A DNA stretch of 64,000 nucleotides from Amycolatopsis sp. QT-25 (GTDB lineage: Bacteria; Actinomycetota; Actinomycetes; Mycobacteriales; Pseudonocardiaceae): positions 5,332,001 through 5,396,000 of the forward strand of contig NZ_CP120210.1 in assembly GCF_029369745.1 (NCBI RefSeq), written 5' to 3'. The translations under genes were made by a program, and so were the position numbers. A model generated the notes under the pieces. The model made no database searches. It saw only the letters and a program-made list of their open reading frames with translations, and had not been told where the DNA came from. Of the stretch, positions 32,642 to 40,161 are shown one piece after another (within the stretch, counting starts at the first letter, position 1; every line of letters begins with the position of its first letter).

Positions 32642-33765
32642 CCACGACCGTCGGACACGCCCACCCCGCGCTGGCCCCAATCACGCTCGGCGGCCTCGCG
32701 CTGCGCAACCGGTACGCCGTCGCCCCGATGACCCGCGTCTCCGCGAGCCCGGACGGCACCCCGACCGGCGAGATGGCCGACTACTACGCCGAATTCGCCC
32801 GCGGTGGCTTCGGGTTGGTGTTCAGCGAGGGCACCTACCCTGACACCGCGGCCAGCCAGGGCTACCTCGACCAGCCGGGACTCGCGCGGGACGAACACGT
32901 CGCGGGCTGGCGCGTGGTCACCGCCGGTGTACGCGCGGCGGGTGGGCGGATGATCGCCCAGCTCATGCACGCCGGGGCGATCTCCCAGGGAAATCCACAC
33001 GGAGTCCCCGCCGTCGCTCCTTCGGCCGTCCAGCCGCGCGGGAAGATGATGCGCGCGTACGGCGGCTCCGGTCCTTGGCCGGTCCCCCGCGAGCTGACCA
33101 CCGCCGGGATCGACGACGTCGTCGACGGTTTCGCGGCCGCGGCCGTGCGTGCCCGCCAGGCCGGGTTCGACGGCGTCGAGGTGCACGCGGCCAACGGTTA
33201 TCTGCTCGACCAGTTCCTCACCGACTACACCAACCACCGCACGGACTCCTACGGCGGGCCGGTCGCGAACCGGATCCGGCTGACCGCGCGCGTCGTGACC
33301 GCGGTCGCCGAGGCCGTGCCGGAGCTGGTCACCGGCGTGCGGCTGTCGCAGACGAAGGTCAACGACTTCACCTATCGCTGGCCCGGCGGCCGCGACGACG
33401 CCGAGGTGATCTTCGCCGCGATCGCCGAGGCCGGCGCGCAGTACCTCCACATCGCCAGCGAGGGCCGGAACTGGCTCGAAACGGCGAAACTGGCCGACGG
33501 TGGCACCATCACCGCCCTCGCCCGGCAGGTCACCGGGCTGCCGGTGATCGCCAACGGCGGGATGCACGACCTCACCCAGGCGCACGAGGTCCTCGCCGTC
33601 GGGCACGCCGACCTGCTCTCACTCGGGCACGGCGCGCTGGCGAACCCCGATCTGCCCGCCCGCGTCGCCGCGGCGCAACCGCTGGCCGAGTTCGACCGGG
33701 CGATGGTCTCCCCGACGGTCACGGTGGCGAACGCGCGCCGCTGGCGGGAAAGTCGGCAAGCGTGA
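32638..33765 (+). CDS. Old yellow enzyme-type NADH:flavin oxidoreductase
   Basis: 375 residues, TIM-barrel. N-terminal LAPITLGGLALRNRYAVAPM is the FMN-binding start of the family; MIAQLMHAGAISQG carries a catalytic His; AAVRARQAGFDGVEVHAANG and LLDQFLTDYTNHRTDSYGGP are hallmark motifs; the C-terminal PVIANGGMHDL and DLLSLGHGALANPD bind the FMN phosphate. No iron-sulfur extension, so it is the short OYE type. Reduces an unsaturated bond in an unknown substrate; operon context suggests an N-heterocycle. Confidence 0.92.
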   Translation: MTTTVGHAHPALAPITLGGLALRNRYAVAPMTRVSASPDGTPTGEMADYYAEFARGGFGLVFSEGTYPDTAASQGYLDQPGLARDEHVAGWRVVTAGVRAAGGRMIAQLMHAGAISQGNPHGVPAVAPSAVQPRGKMMRAYGGSGPWPVPRELTTAGIDDVVDGFAAAAVRARQAGFDGVEVHAANGYLLDQFLTDYTNHRTDSYGGPVANRIRLTARVVTAVAEAVPELVTGVRLSQTKVNDFTYRWPGGRDDAEVIFAAIAEAGAQYLHIASEGRNWLETAKLADGGTITALARQVTGLPVIANGGMHDLTQAHEVLAVGHADLLSLGHGALANPDLPARVAAAQPLAEFDRAMVSPTVTVANARRWRESRQA

Positions 33766-34631
33766 CGGAACCAAGCTGGCACGGCGGCGCGGCCGCGGTG
33801 GCGACCCTGACCTTCGACGTGGACGCGGAAACCCCGATCCTCGCGCGAGGACGGGGTTACGCCGACCACCTGTCGACCATGTCCCATCAGGCGTACGGGC
33901 CCCGGGTCGGGGTGCCGCGCATCCTCGGCCTGCTCGACGAACTGGCCGTGCCCGCGACGTTCTTCGTGCCGGGCTGGGTCGCCGAACAGCGGCCCGGCCT
34001 CGCCGCCGCGATCGTGGAACGCGGGCACGAGGTGGCCCACCACTCCTACAGCCACCGGCCGCCGACCGCGATGACCGCGGCCGAACAGCGTGCCGATTTC
34101 GAGCGCGGCATGGCGGTCTTCGCCGAACAGGGCATCGAAATCAGCGGGCATCGCGCGGCGGGCTGGGAGTCCACTTGGGACACTCCGGCGCTGGTGGCGG
34201 AGCACGGGTTGAGCTACGACTCCTCGCTGATGGCCGACGACCGGCCGTATCTGCTCGAGACCGGGGCGGGCCGGATCGCGGAGCTGCCGGTGCACTGGTC
34301 GCTCGACGACTGGGAGCAGTACGCGTTCCTTCCCGCGCCGGAGATCGGCTCGGTGATCACCTCCCCGGTGCGGGTGCTGGAGCTGTGGCGCGCGGAACTC
34401 GACGCGATGCGCCGCTATCGCTGCCTGTTCAACCTGTGCCTGCACCCGTTCCTGTCGGGCAGGCCCGGACGGCTCGCCGCGGTGCGCGCGCTCGTCGAGT
34501 TCGGGCTCGGCCTCGGCGACGTCCGGTTCGCCCGGTGCCGGGACGTGGCGGCCGCGGCGCTGGCCGATCCCGGTCTGCCCACGGAATCGTTGCGGCGCCT
34601 GGAAATCGACCCGGCGGTCTATCCGGATTGA
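33762..34631 (+). CDS. Polysaccharide deacetylase/PuuE-type amidohydrolase
   Basis: 289 residues from GTG 33762, overlapping the OYE stop. NodB-type metal site: TFDVDAETP (catalytic and metal Asp), HEVAHHSYSH (two metal His), then SGHRAAGWES. No signal peptide or anchor, so it acts in the cytoplasm, unlike cell-wall deacetylases and like allantoinase-type PuuE enzymes. With DUF1989, OYE and a PucR regulator, a ring-opening amidohydrolase role is the likely one. Its stop overlaps by 13 bp the end of the convergent PucR gene. Confidence 0.85.
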   Translation: MTEPSWHGGAAAVATLTFDVDAETPILARGRGYADHLSTMSHQAYGPRVGVPRILGLLDELAVPATFFVPGWVAEQRPGLAAAIVERGHEVAHHSYSHRPPTAMTAAEQRADFERGMAVFAEQGIEISGHRAAGWESTWDTPALVAEHGLSYDSSLMADDRPYLLETGAGRIAELPVHWSLDDWEQYAFLPAPEIGSVITSPVRVLELWRAELDAMRRYRCLFNLCLHPFLSGRPGRLAAVRALVEFGLGLGDVRFARCRDVAAAALADPGLPTESLRRLEIDPAVYPD

Positions 34632-36175
34632 GCCGCCTCCAGCGCCAGGAACAGGTCGACCCGGTCCGCGGTCCGGCCGACGTCACGACCGGTCAGCTCG
34701 GTGACCTTGGCCAGCCGGTTGCGCAGGGTGTTGACGTGCACGTACAGCGCCGCGGCGGTGGCCGCCCACTGGCCGTCGTGGTCGAGAAACGCCCGCAGGG
34801 TCGTCTCCAGGTCGCCGTCGCGGACGCGATCGTGCTCGCGCAGCGGGCCGAGCAAGGCGTCGGCGAAGGTGTGCTGCCACTGCTCGTCGTGCGATTCCAG
34901 CAGCAGCCGATAGCTGCCCAGTTCCGCGAAACTCGCCGCCACCGGGCCGCCACGCCTGCCGCGAAGCACGCGGCAGGCTTCGCGGCTGCGCGACAACGGC
35001 ACGCGCAGTCCCGCCGCGCCGGACACGGGATCGGCGAGCCCGACGACCACGCGCCCGCCGTCGACCCGGTGTGACACCGCCGCCGCCAGCCGGGGCGCGA
35101 ACGCCGCGGGCGACTGCCTCCCCGGCCGGAACGGCAGCACCGCGACGACGTCTTGGCTGCCCGCCGCCACGACCGCGGGCAGCCCGTCCGCCAGCAGGAA
35201 ATCCGTCACGGCCTCCGCCATCCCGTGCGGCGTCGCGGCGTCACCCGCGCACGCCAGCGCGATCACCGCCAGCGGCCCGTCCGGATCGACCCCGAACGCC
35301 CGCAACCTGCCGGGCACCTCCGCGACGCGTTGCGCGCCGGAGAGCACCATGTCCAGCAGTTCGACGGCGAACCGCATCTCGATGGCCTGCACCGCCTGAT
35401 GCCGGGCCACCTCCAGGCTGAGGTAGCGAGCGGTCTGCTCCAGCGCGTCCCGCTCCTCGCGCGTCAGGTCGGCCGCGGGACGCAGGCACAGCAGGGCGGC
35501 GTCCGCGTCACCGATCGCGCCCACCGGGAACAACGCCGCCCGGGTCCCCGCGCCGAGATCCGCCTCCAGTGGCGGCGGACGCCCGGCCAAGGCCTCCGCC
35601 GCGGCGCGCGACTGCCCGGCGTCCAGTTCGGCACCGGCGGACGCGAGTTCCCGTCCCATCCGGTCCACCACCGCCAACGGCAGTTCGTGCTCACGGCGGA
35701 GCACCGCGAGCACCCCGGCCGCGCCCGCACCCCTCGACAGCGCCGAGGTGAGTTCGTCTCCTCGGCGTACCAGCGACATCAACGCGTTCTGCCGATCCGT
35801 GGCCTGGATCGCCGCCGCCGCGCGGGTGACCGCCGTGAACGGCACCGCCACCGAGATCTCCAGCAGCGGCAACCCGGCTTCCCGGCACGCCTCGGCGAGC
35901 GCCGGCGGGGTGTCGCGTTGCTCCACACGCAGCCCGAAGATGATCCCCGCCGCTCCGGCGCCGACCACCCGCGCGACGAACTCCGCGGGGGCGACGCGGT
36001 CCAGCCACAGGCCGTTGGTCAGCACGACCTCGTGCTCGCGCACGTACGGTCCGGGATCGGGCAGTTCGGTGTTGTGCACCCACAACACCTGCCCGGTCAG
36101 CGCCCCGTCGCGGCCGGGGACGACCACCCGCAGTCCGAGACCCGCGTCTTCGACCAGCGCCGCCAAGGTCAGCAT
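34619..36175 (-). CDS. PucR-family regulator
   Basis: 518 residues from ATG 36175. N-terminal PucR domain (LTLAALVEDAGLGLRVVVPG, ELPDPGPYVREHEVVLTNGL), a central GGDEF-like region, and the C-terminal PucR HTH (TLRAFLDHDGQWAATAAAL, then YVHVNTLRNRLAKVTELTG). Family members control purine, allantoin and amine catabolism. It is convergent with and overlapping the DUF1989-OYE-deacetylase operon, which it probably regulates. Confidence 0.9.
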   Translation of the reverse strand: MLTLAALVEDAGLGLRVVVPGRDGALTGQVLWVHNTELPDPGPYVREHEVVLTNGLWLDRVAPAEFVARVVGAGAAGIIFGLRVEQRDTPPALAEACREAGLPLLEISVAVPFTAVTRAAAAIQATDRQNALMSLVRRGDELTSALSRGAGAAGVLAVLRREHELPLAVVDRMGRELASAGAELDAGQSRAAAEALAGRPPPLEADLGAGTRAALFPVGAIGDADAALLCLRPAADLTREERDALEQTARYLSLEVARHQAVQAIEMRFAVELLDMVLSGAQRVAEVPGRLRAFGVDPDGPLAVIALACAGDAATPHGMAEAVTDFLLADGLPAVVAAGSQDVVAVLPFRPGRQSPAAFAPRLAAAVSHRVDGGRVVVGLADPVSGAAGLRVPLSRSREACRVLRGRRGGPVAASFAELGSYRLLLESHDEQWQHTFADALLGPLREHDRVRDGDLETTLRAFLDHDGQWAATAAALYVHVNTLRNRLAKVTELTGRDVGRTADRVDLFLALEAAQSG

Positions 36176-36266
36176 GATGGTGAATATAGGTGTCCGCTGA
36201 CCTTCTCCGCCGTCCTGGCGGGCGCCGTCCTGGCGGGCGCCGTCTGGTTCGCCCCGGCCGAACATC

Positions 36267-36294
36267 CTGCTGTGGGCTGATCCGCTCACAGCAG
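36267..36294. promoter_or_regulatory. Inverted repeat upstream of clpP genes, possible PopR/ClgR box
   Basis: CTGCTGTG (36267-36274) and CACAGCAG (36287-36294) are perfect 8-bp inverted arms around a 12-nt spacer, 43 bp before the clpP ATG. The right part, CGCTCACAGC, differs by little from the ClgR-type half-palindrome CGCYNANRGCG as I remember it. A role as operator for the PopR-like gene at 37712 is inferred. Confidence 0.45.
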
Positions 36295-36336
36295 AGAAAC
36301 CGGCGGACGCCCGCGCCCCGGCGGCATGGTCGGGAC

Positions 36337-36963
36337 ATGACCGACTACGAGAAACAGCCACTCTTCGACCAACGGCTCCGGGAACGGTTCTTCAGCCAGC
36401 GTGTGCTGGTCCTCGACGGCGCGCTCGACGACGACAACGGCACGGTCCTCACCACCCAGTTGCTGTCCTTGGCGAGCGAGGATCCCCGCAAGGACATCGC
36501 GTTGTGGATCCACTCGCCGGGCGGTTCGGTCCCCTCGATGCTGGCCATCCGCGACGTGATGCGGCTCGTGCCGTGCGACGTCGCCACCCTCGCGCTGGGG
36601 CTGGCGTGCAGTGCCGGGCAGTTCCTGCTTTCCGCGGGCACCCCTGGCAAACGGTTCGCCCTGCCGCACGCGCGGATCCTGATGCACCAGGGTTCGGCGG
36701 GCATCGGCGGTTCGGCCGTCGAGGTGGAAGTGCAGGCGGACGATCTGCGCTACACGCGGGACACGGTGCTCGGCCTCATCGCCGACGACACCGGGCAGCC
36801 CATCGACCGGATCTTCGCCGATTCGCTCCACGATCGCTGGTTCACCACCGGGCAGGCACGCGAATACGGCTTCATCGACCACATCGTCGAGAGCCTCGAC
36901 CAAGTCGTCCCCGTCCGCACGCACAAACTCGGCCTCGGCACGGAAAGGGGTGCGGGCGTATGA
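36337..36963 (+). CDS. clpP3: ATP-dependent Clp protease proteolytic subunit, active (ClpP3-like)
   Basis: 208 residues from ATG 36337. ClpP fold: WIHSPGGSVPSMLAIRD, catalytic Ser92 in GLACSAGQFLLSAG, His in HARILMHQGSAG, and the C-terminal WFTTGQAREYGFIDHIVESL block. The GQAAS element is altered to GLACS but the Ser is kept. Followed immediately (ATGA overlap) by a second clpP. Pair order and the PopR-like gene beyond match the clpP3-clpP4 locus of Streptomyces. Confidence 0.9.
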   Translation: MTDYEKQPLFDQRLRERFFSQRVLVLDGALDDDNGTVLTTQLLSLASEDPRKDIALWIHSPGGSVPSMLAIRDVMRLVPCDVATLALGLACSAGQFLLSAGTPGKRFALPHARILMHQGSAGIGGSAVEVEVQADDLRYTRDTVLGLIADDTGQPIDRIFADSLHDRWFTTGQAREYGFIDHIVESLDQVVPVRTHKLGLGTERGAGV

Positions 36964-37550
36964 GCACCTACACCATCCCCAACGTCATCTCCCGCAGTCC
37001 CGCCGGCGAGCGGATCATGGACGTCTACTCGCATCTGCTGTCGGAGCGGATCATCTATCTCGGCACCGCGATCGACTCCGGCGTGGCGAACGCCCTGATC
37101 ACGCAACTGCTGTATCTGGAGGCGGACAACCCGGAGCAGGAGATCAACCTCTACATCAACACCGAGGGCGGCGACCCGTCGGCGATGCTCGCGCTGTACG
37201 ACACGATGCGCTTCATCAAGGCACCGGTGGCGACGACCTGCGTCGGCCAGGCCGTGGCGGCGGGCGCGATCCTGCTGGCGGCGGGCGAGGCGGGGCACCG
37301 GTTCGTGCTGCCCCACACCCGGGTGGTGCTGCACCAGCCCGCCGCGCAGGGCCGCGGCACCATCCCGGACCTCATCCTGCAGGCCGACGAGGTCGTGCGG
37401 GTGCGGACGCAGTTGGAGGAGATCCTTTCCGCGCACACCGGCCGGGCCGTCTCGGATCTCCGGCACGACACCGACCGGGACCGCGTGTTCGACGCGGCCG
37501 GTGCCGTCGCCTACGGACTCGCGGACCGCGTGCTCGACGAACGCGCATAG
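36960..37550 (+). CDS. clpP4: Clp protease subunit lacking the catalytic Ser (ClpP4/ClpR-like)
   Basis: 196 residues overlapping the clpP3 stop. Typical ClpP N-terminus (RIIYLGTAIDSGVANALITQ) and YINTEGGDPSAMLALYDTM. At the active site the usual GQAAS is GQAVA (residues 96-100): position 100, the nucleophile in other ClpPs, is Ala. The His (PHTRVVLHQPAAQGRG) and Asp (DTDRDRVFDA) positions remain. It should therefore be a non-catalytic partner that assembles with ClpP3, comparable to ClpR subunits elsewhere. The ribosome-binding site lies in clpP3. Confidence 0.88.
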   Translation: MSTYTIPNVISRSPAGERIMDVYSHLLSERIIYLGTAIDSGVANALITQLLYLEADNPEQEINLYINTEGGDPSAMLALYDTMRFIKAPVATTCVGQAVAAGAILLAAGEAGHRFVLPHTRVVLHQPAAQGRGTIPDLILQADEVVRVRTQLEEILSAHTGRAVSDLRHDTDRDRVFDAAGAVAYGLADRVLDERA

Positions 37551-37714
37551 GCGCTTGTCCGGTGAGTCCCTTCGGCGGGCTTCGTGTTCCAGGGAGTTCC
37601 CGGCGGTGCGGGCGGCTCGGCCTCCGACCGGGTCCGTACTCGACAGACCCGTCCGTGCCGTCAGGGAACCCCTGGGCGCGAAGACCGCCGACAAGACTTA
37701 CCGGAAAGCGCCTA
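37548..37714. repeat. 167-bp fold-back element between clpP4 and popR
   Basis: The segment is one long imperfect palindrome. The ends (TAGGCGCTTGTCCGGTGAGT at 37548 and its near-complement at 37695-37714) match over about 20 bp, and the similarity continues inwards (TCGGCGG, CTTCG, CAGGG, GTTCCC blocks on both arms) for roughly 75 bp per arm. It begins and ends exactly with the two stop codons of the convergent genes. It may be a bidirectional terminator or an old MITE-like insertion; no clear target duplication is visible. Confidence 0.65.
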
Positions 37715-38044
37715 CGCGGCCATGAGTACCGGCCCTCGCGGGCGGCGGCCGACCGCGAGGCCCGTGCTGCCGCCCCGGCTGATCGTGCCCGCGATACCGA
37801 AGAGGAGGTCCGCCAGGTCGATCCCGAGCGCGCCGGTGACCGCGGCGATCATCTCGCTGGACGGTTCCTTGCGGCCGCGCTCGATCTCGGAGAGGTACTG
37901 CGGGGAGATCCCGGCGCGTTCCGCGACGTCGACGAGGCGGCCGCCCTGTTCCTCACGCGCGGCGCGCAGGTTCTTGCCCAGTACGTCACGCCACAACGGC
38001 TCCGGTTCGGAACGCTTCGGCTGGAAAGGGAGGATGTCCGCCAT
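37712..38044 (-). CDS. popR: XRE-type regulator, PopR/ClgR-like
   Basis: 110 residues. HTH: VAERAGISPQYLSEIERGRK, preceded by LWRDVLGKNLRAAREEQGG, the arrangement of ClgR/PopR regulators. The C-terminus ends in Ala-Ala (GPVLMAA). In Streptomyces, PopR activates clpP3-clpP4 and its terminal Ala-Ala marks it for ClpP1/P2 degradation; this is family knowledge. Here the gene lies convergent to the clpP pair. A ClgR-like CGCCTTGAGCG sequence occurs upstream (around 38090). Confidence 0.75.
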   Translation of the reverse strand: MADILPFQPKRSEPEPLWRDVLGKNLRAAREEQGGRLVDVAERAGISPQYLSEIERGRKEPSSEMIAAVTGALGIDLADLLFGIAGTISRGGSTGLAVGRRPRGPVLMAA

Positions 38045-38181
38045 ACGGTCATCGTGACAGCGCGCCGGCGCCCACGGGCGCCGTTCCGCTCAAGGCGAAA
38101 CCGGGCCCCGGAACAGGGCGCCGCGCCTCGATGCCGAAGCCCCGGCAGTCCATGAGCCGGACCTCACCCGCGAATTCGCGC

Positions 38182-38226
38182 GTGAAAGCCCTCTTCCCCG
38201 GTTCAATCGGGGAAGAGGGCTTTCAC
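38182..38226. terminator. Perfect 19-bp hairpin
   Basis: Arms 38182-38200 and 38208-38226 are perfectly complementary around GTTCAAT. It lies just after the stop of the CsbD gene on the minus strand and would terminate it. The stem has the GTGAAAGCCCTCTTCCCC form related to the other long hairpins in the window. Confidence 0.8.
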
Positions 38227-38245
38227 ACGCTGGAAGCGCGGGAGA

Positions 38246-38422
38246 TCAGTCGCGGACGCCCTTGATGGCGTCCTTGATCTTCTCGCCGGCCTGCTTGACG
38301 TTGGCCTTGCCCTGCTCGGCCTTGCCTTCGGTCTGCCACTGCTCGTTGTCCGTGGCGTTCCCCACGGCCTCCTTGGCCTTGCCCTTGAGCTCTTCCGCCT
38401 TGTTCTCGGCCTTGTCGTTCAT
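38246..38422 (-). CDS. CsbD-family stress protein
   Basis: 58 residues from ATG 38422 after GGGAGG. Sequence AENKAEELKGKAKEAVGNAT and EGKAEQGKANVKQAGEKIKD is the standard CsbD composition and length: small, Lys/Glu/Ala-rich, soluble. Family members belong to general stress regulons. A short gene with its own strong terminator. Confidence 0.88.
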   Translation of the reverse strand: MNDKAENKAEELKGKAKEAVGNATDNEQWQTEGKAEQGKANVKQAGEKIKDAIKGVRD

Positions 38423-38499
38423 CAGGGCCTCCCTTCGTTGTCCGCTATTTGCGGGGTACCCAGCCTCCGCGTCCGAAAACGGGGTATCCGCTGTGGCCC

Positions 38500-38706
38500 T
38501 CATCTCTCGCTCCCCGTATGGCCGCACGGGTACACCGTCTTCGCGGTGAGCGCTTCGCACGCCGGGCAGTTGTTCACCGGCCGTTCGCGGCGGCCCCAGT
38601 ACGGATGGACGGCCCCGCAGAGCGCGGTGACCCGCGCACCGAGGCCGGGATCCGGGTTGCAGACGGGGCAGTAGGCGTGCGCCGCCCGCTCGATTTCGGC
38701 TGTCAT
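38500..38706 (-). CDS. Small Cys-rich (zinc-binding) protein
   Basis: 68 residues with two Cys pairs (YCPVCNPD and NNCPACEALTA), a further Cys in TALCGAVHPYWG and CGH near the end, suggesting a zinc-ribbon fold. The composition and length resemble small actinomycete zinc-binding proteins of unknown role. It is 77 bp upstream of the CsbD gene on the same strand. Confidence 0.6.
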   Translation of the reverse strand: MTAEIERAAHAYCPVCNPDPGLGARVTALCGAVHPYWGRRERPVNNCPACEALTAKTVYPCGHTGSER

Positions 38707-38855
38707 GCTTCTCCTCCGGGTGAGTCCGAGGTCCGGCCGTACCGGTCGTTATGGACGTACCGATGACGAGTGAACCGCCGTCCCCCGATCGTGGCTCGCC
38801 GGGCCCCTGAATGGCCGATGTGCCGTTACTGCGTCCGGTTCTATCGTTCGGACGC

Positions 38856-39380
38856 ATGGCTAGCGACTTGCAACGGCGCAAGATCTCGGGCGTCTTCGCC
38901 GCGATGGACGCCGACGGCGACGGATTCCTTCGGGAGCAGGACTTCCAGGCGCTGGCCGAGCGCTGGGCGCGCCGACGCGGGCCGGGTGACGAGCGCAGGC
39001 TGACCGGAATCATGCTGAGCTGGTGGACGACGTTGCTGGCAGCCTCGGATGCCGGCCACGACAAGGTGACCCTCGACGAGGTCCTGCTGGTGGTGGACAA
39101 GCTGCCGGACACGCCCGAAGCCGTGACCGCGACCGCCGACGCGATGTTCGAAGCGATCGACGAGAACCGCGACGACCTCATCTCCGCGGCGGAGTACCAC
39201 CAATTGATCGAGGTGTGGAACGGCCGCCCGACCGACACCGACACCACCTTCCCGCTGCTGGATTCCGACGGCGACGGGATGCTGTCCCGTGACGAGTTCG
39301 CCGCGCTGTGGCTGGAGTTCTGGGCGGGTGACGACGCCGAGGCGCCGGGCACCCTGGTCTTCGGACCACTCGCGGCCTGA
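38856..39380 (+). CDS. EF-hand calcium-binding protein (calerythrin-like)
   Basis: 174 residues from ATG 38856. EF-hand loops: DADGDGFLREQDF (residues ~15-27), a degenerate second hand (SDAGHDKVTLDEV), DENRDDLISAAEY and DSDGDGMLSRDEF. Three canonical and one weak hand match the calerythrin/sarcoplasmic-calcium-binding layout common in actinomycetes. Cytoplasmic calcium buffer or sensor. Confidence 0.9.
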   Translation: MASDLQRRKISGVFAAMDADGDGFLREQDFQALAERWARRRGPGDERRLTGIMLSWWTTLLAASDAGHDKVTLDEVLLVVDKLPDTPEAVTATADAMFEAIDENRDDLISAAEYHQLIEVWNGRPTDTDTTFPLLDSDGDGMLSRDEFAALWLEFWAGDDAEAPGTLVFGPLAA

Positions 39381-39468
39381 CGCTTCTCCTCGGCTTCTCT
39401 TGTTCCGGCCGCTGTGTGTTCCCGCGCTCTGTGACATCGTGGAGACGACAGCGTGGGAGGAGCTGATC

Positions 39469-40161
39469 GTGGCGTTTCGAGCGGTCTTCGGAGCCAGGAA
39501 GCGACATCATCCGATCCGGGTTTCCTTCAGTGCCTTGCTGCGGGTGACCGACGACGACCGGTACGTGCTGTTCGATTCACCGGCCCGGCCCAGTTCCTAC
39601 GGGCCACCCGGCGGTGTGGTCAAGATCCATCCTCCCGCCGGGCGGATCCTCGAATCCTGGGGATTCCGGCCCGATCGTACGGCCGAAGGCGCCGATCGGA
39701 TGAAAGGCGACCTCCGGGGACTGCTCCCGGCCGATTCCCTGCGCCCGTTCCGGGAATGGTTCGACACCGGCGCGTACCGGGAAACCGCCGCCGAATGCCT
39801 GCGCCGGGAGTTGCGGGAAGAAATGTCGGAAGTGGGCCTCGGCGCACCGGGATCGGCACTCGGGTCGCTGACCTTCGATCCGATCCGCACGGTGCGGGAA
39901 GGGCCCGGCGCGGTACCCGGGAAGCCGTACCTGCAGTTGCGTAATTTCGAGGTGTACGAACTGGCGACACGGTCGCCCGAAGCCGTCCGGTTACGCCGGG
40001 AACTGGTCGAGGCGGGACACGACGACGGGTGCCCGGGAGTGATCTGCGCGGGCTTCGCCGACATCACCCACGGCCGCCTCGGCCGTGCGCTCATCGCGCC
40101 GCAGAGCGCGTTCCTGGCCGGATCGACGCGCATCGCCGCCGACCTTCCCTCGCTGCGATGA
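39469..40161 (+). CDS. SMODS-associated NUDIX-domain protein
   Basis: 230 residues from GTG 39469 (RBS GGGAGGAG, 7 nt spacer). Pattern of the SMODS-associated NUDIX family: IRVSFSALLRVTDDDRYVLF, SSYGPPGGVVKIHPPAGR, DLRGLLPADSLRPFREWF, then the Nudix-box equivalent ETAAECLRRELREEMSEVG with conserved REL and EE. Such domains occur with CD-NTase or other nucleotide-signalling defence genes. Its stop overlaps the ATG of a cyclase-like gene, forming a two-gene operon. A nucleotide-sensing or hydrolysing role is inferred. Confidence 0.75.
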   Translation: MAFRAVFGARKRHHPIRVSFSALLRVTDDDRYVLFDSPARPSSYGPPGGVVKIHPPAGRILESWGFRPDRTAEGADRMKGDLRGLLPADSLRPFREWFDTGAYRETAAECLRRELREEMSEVGLGAPGSALGSLTFDPIRTVREGPGAVPGKPYLQLRNFEVYELATRSPEAVRLRRELVEAGHDDGCPGVICAGFADITHGRLGRALIAPQSAFLAGSTRIAADLPSLR

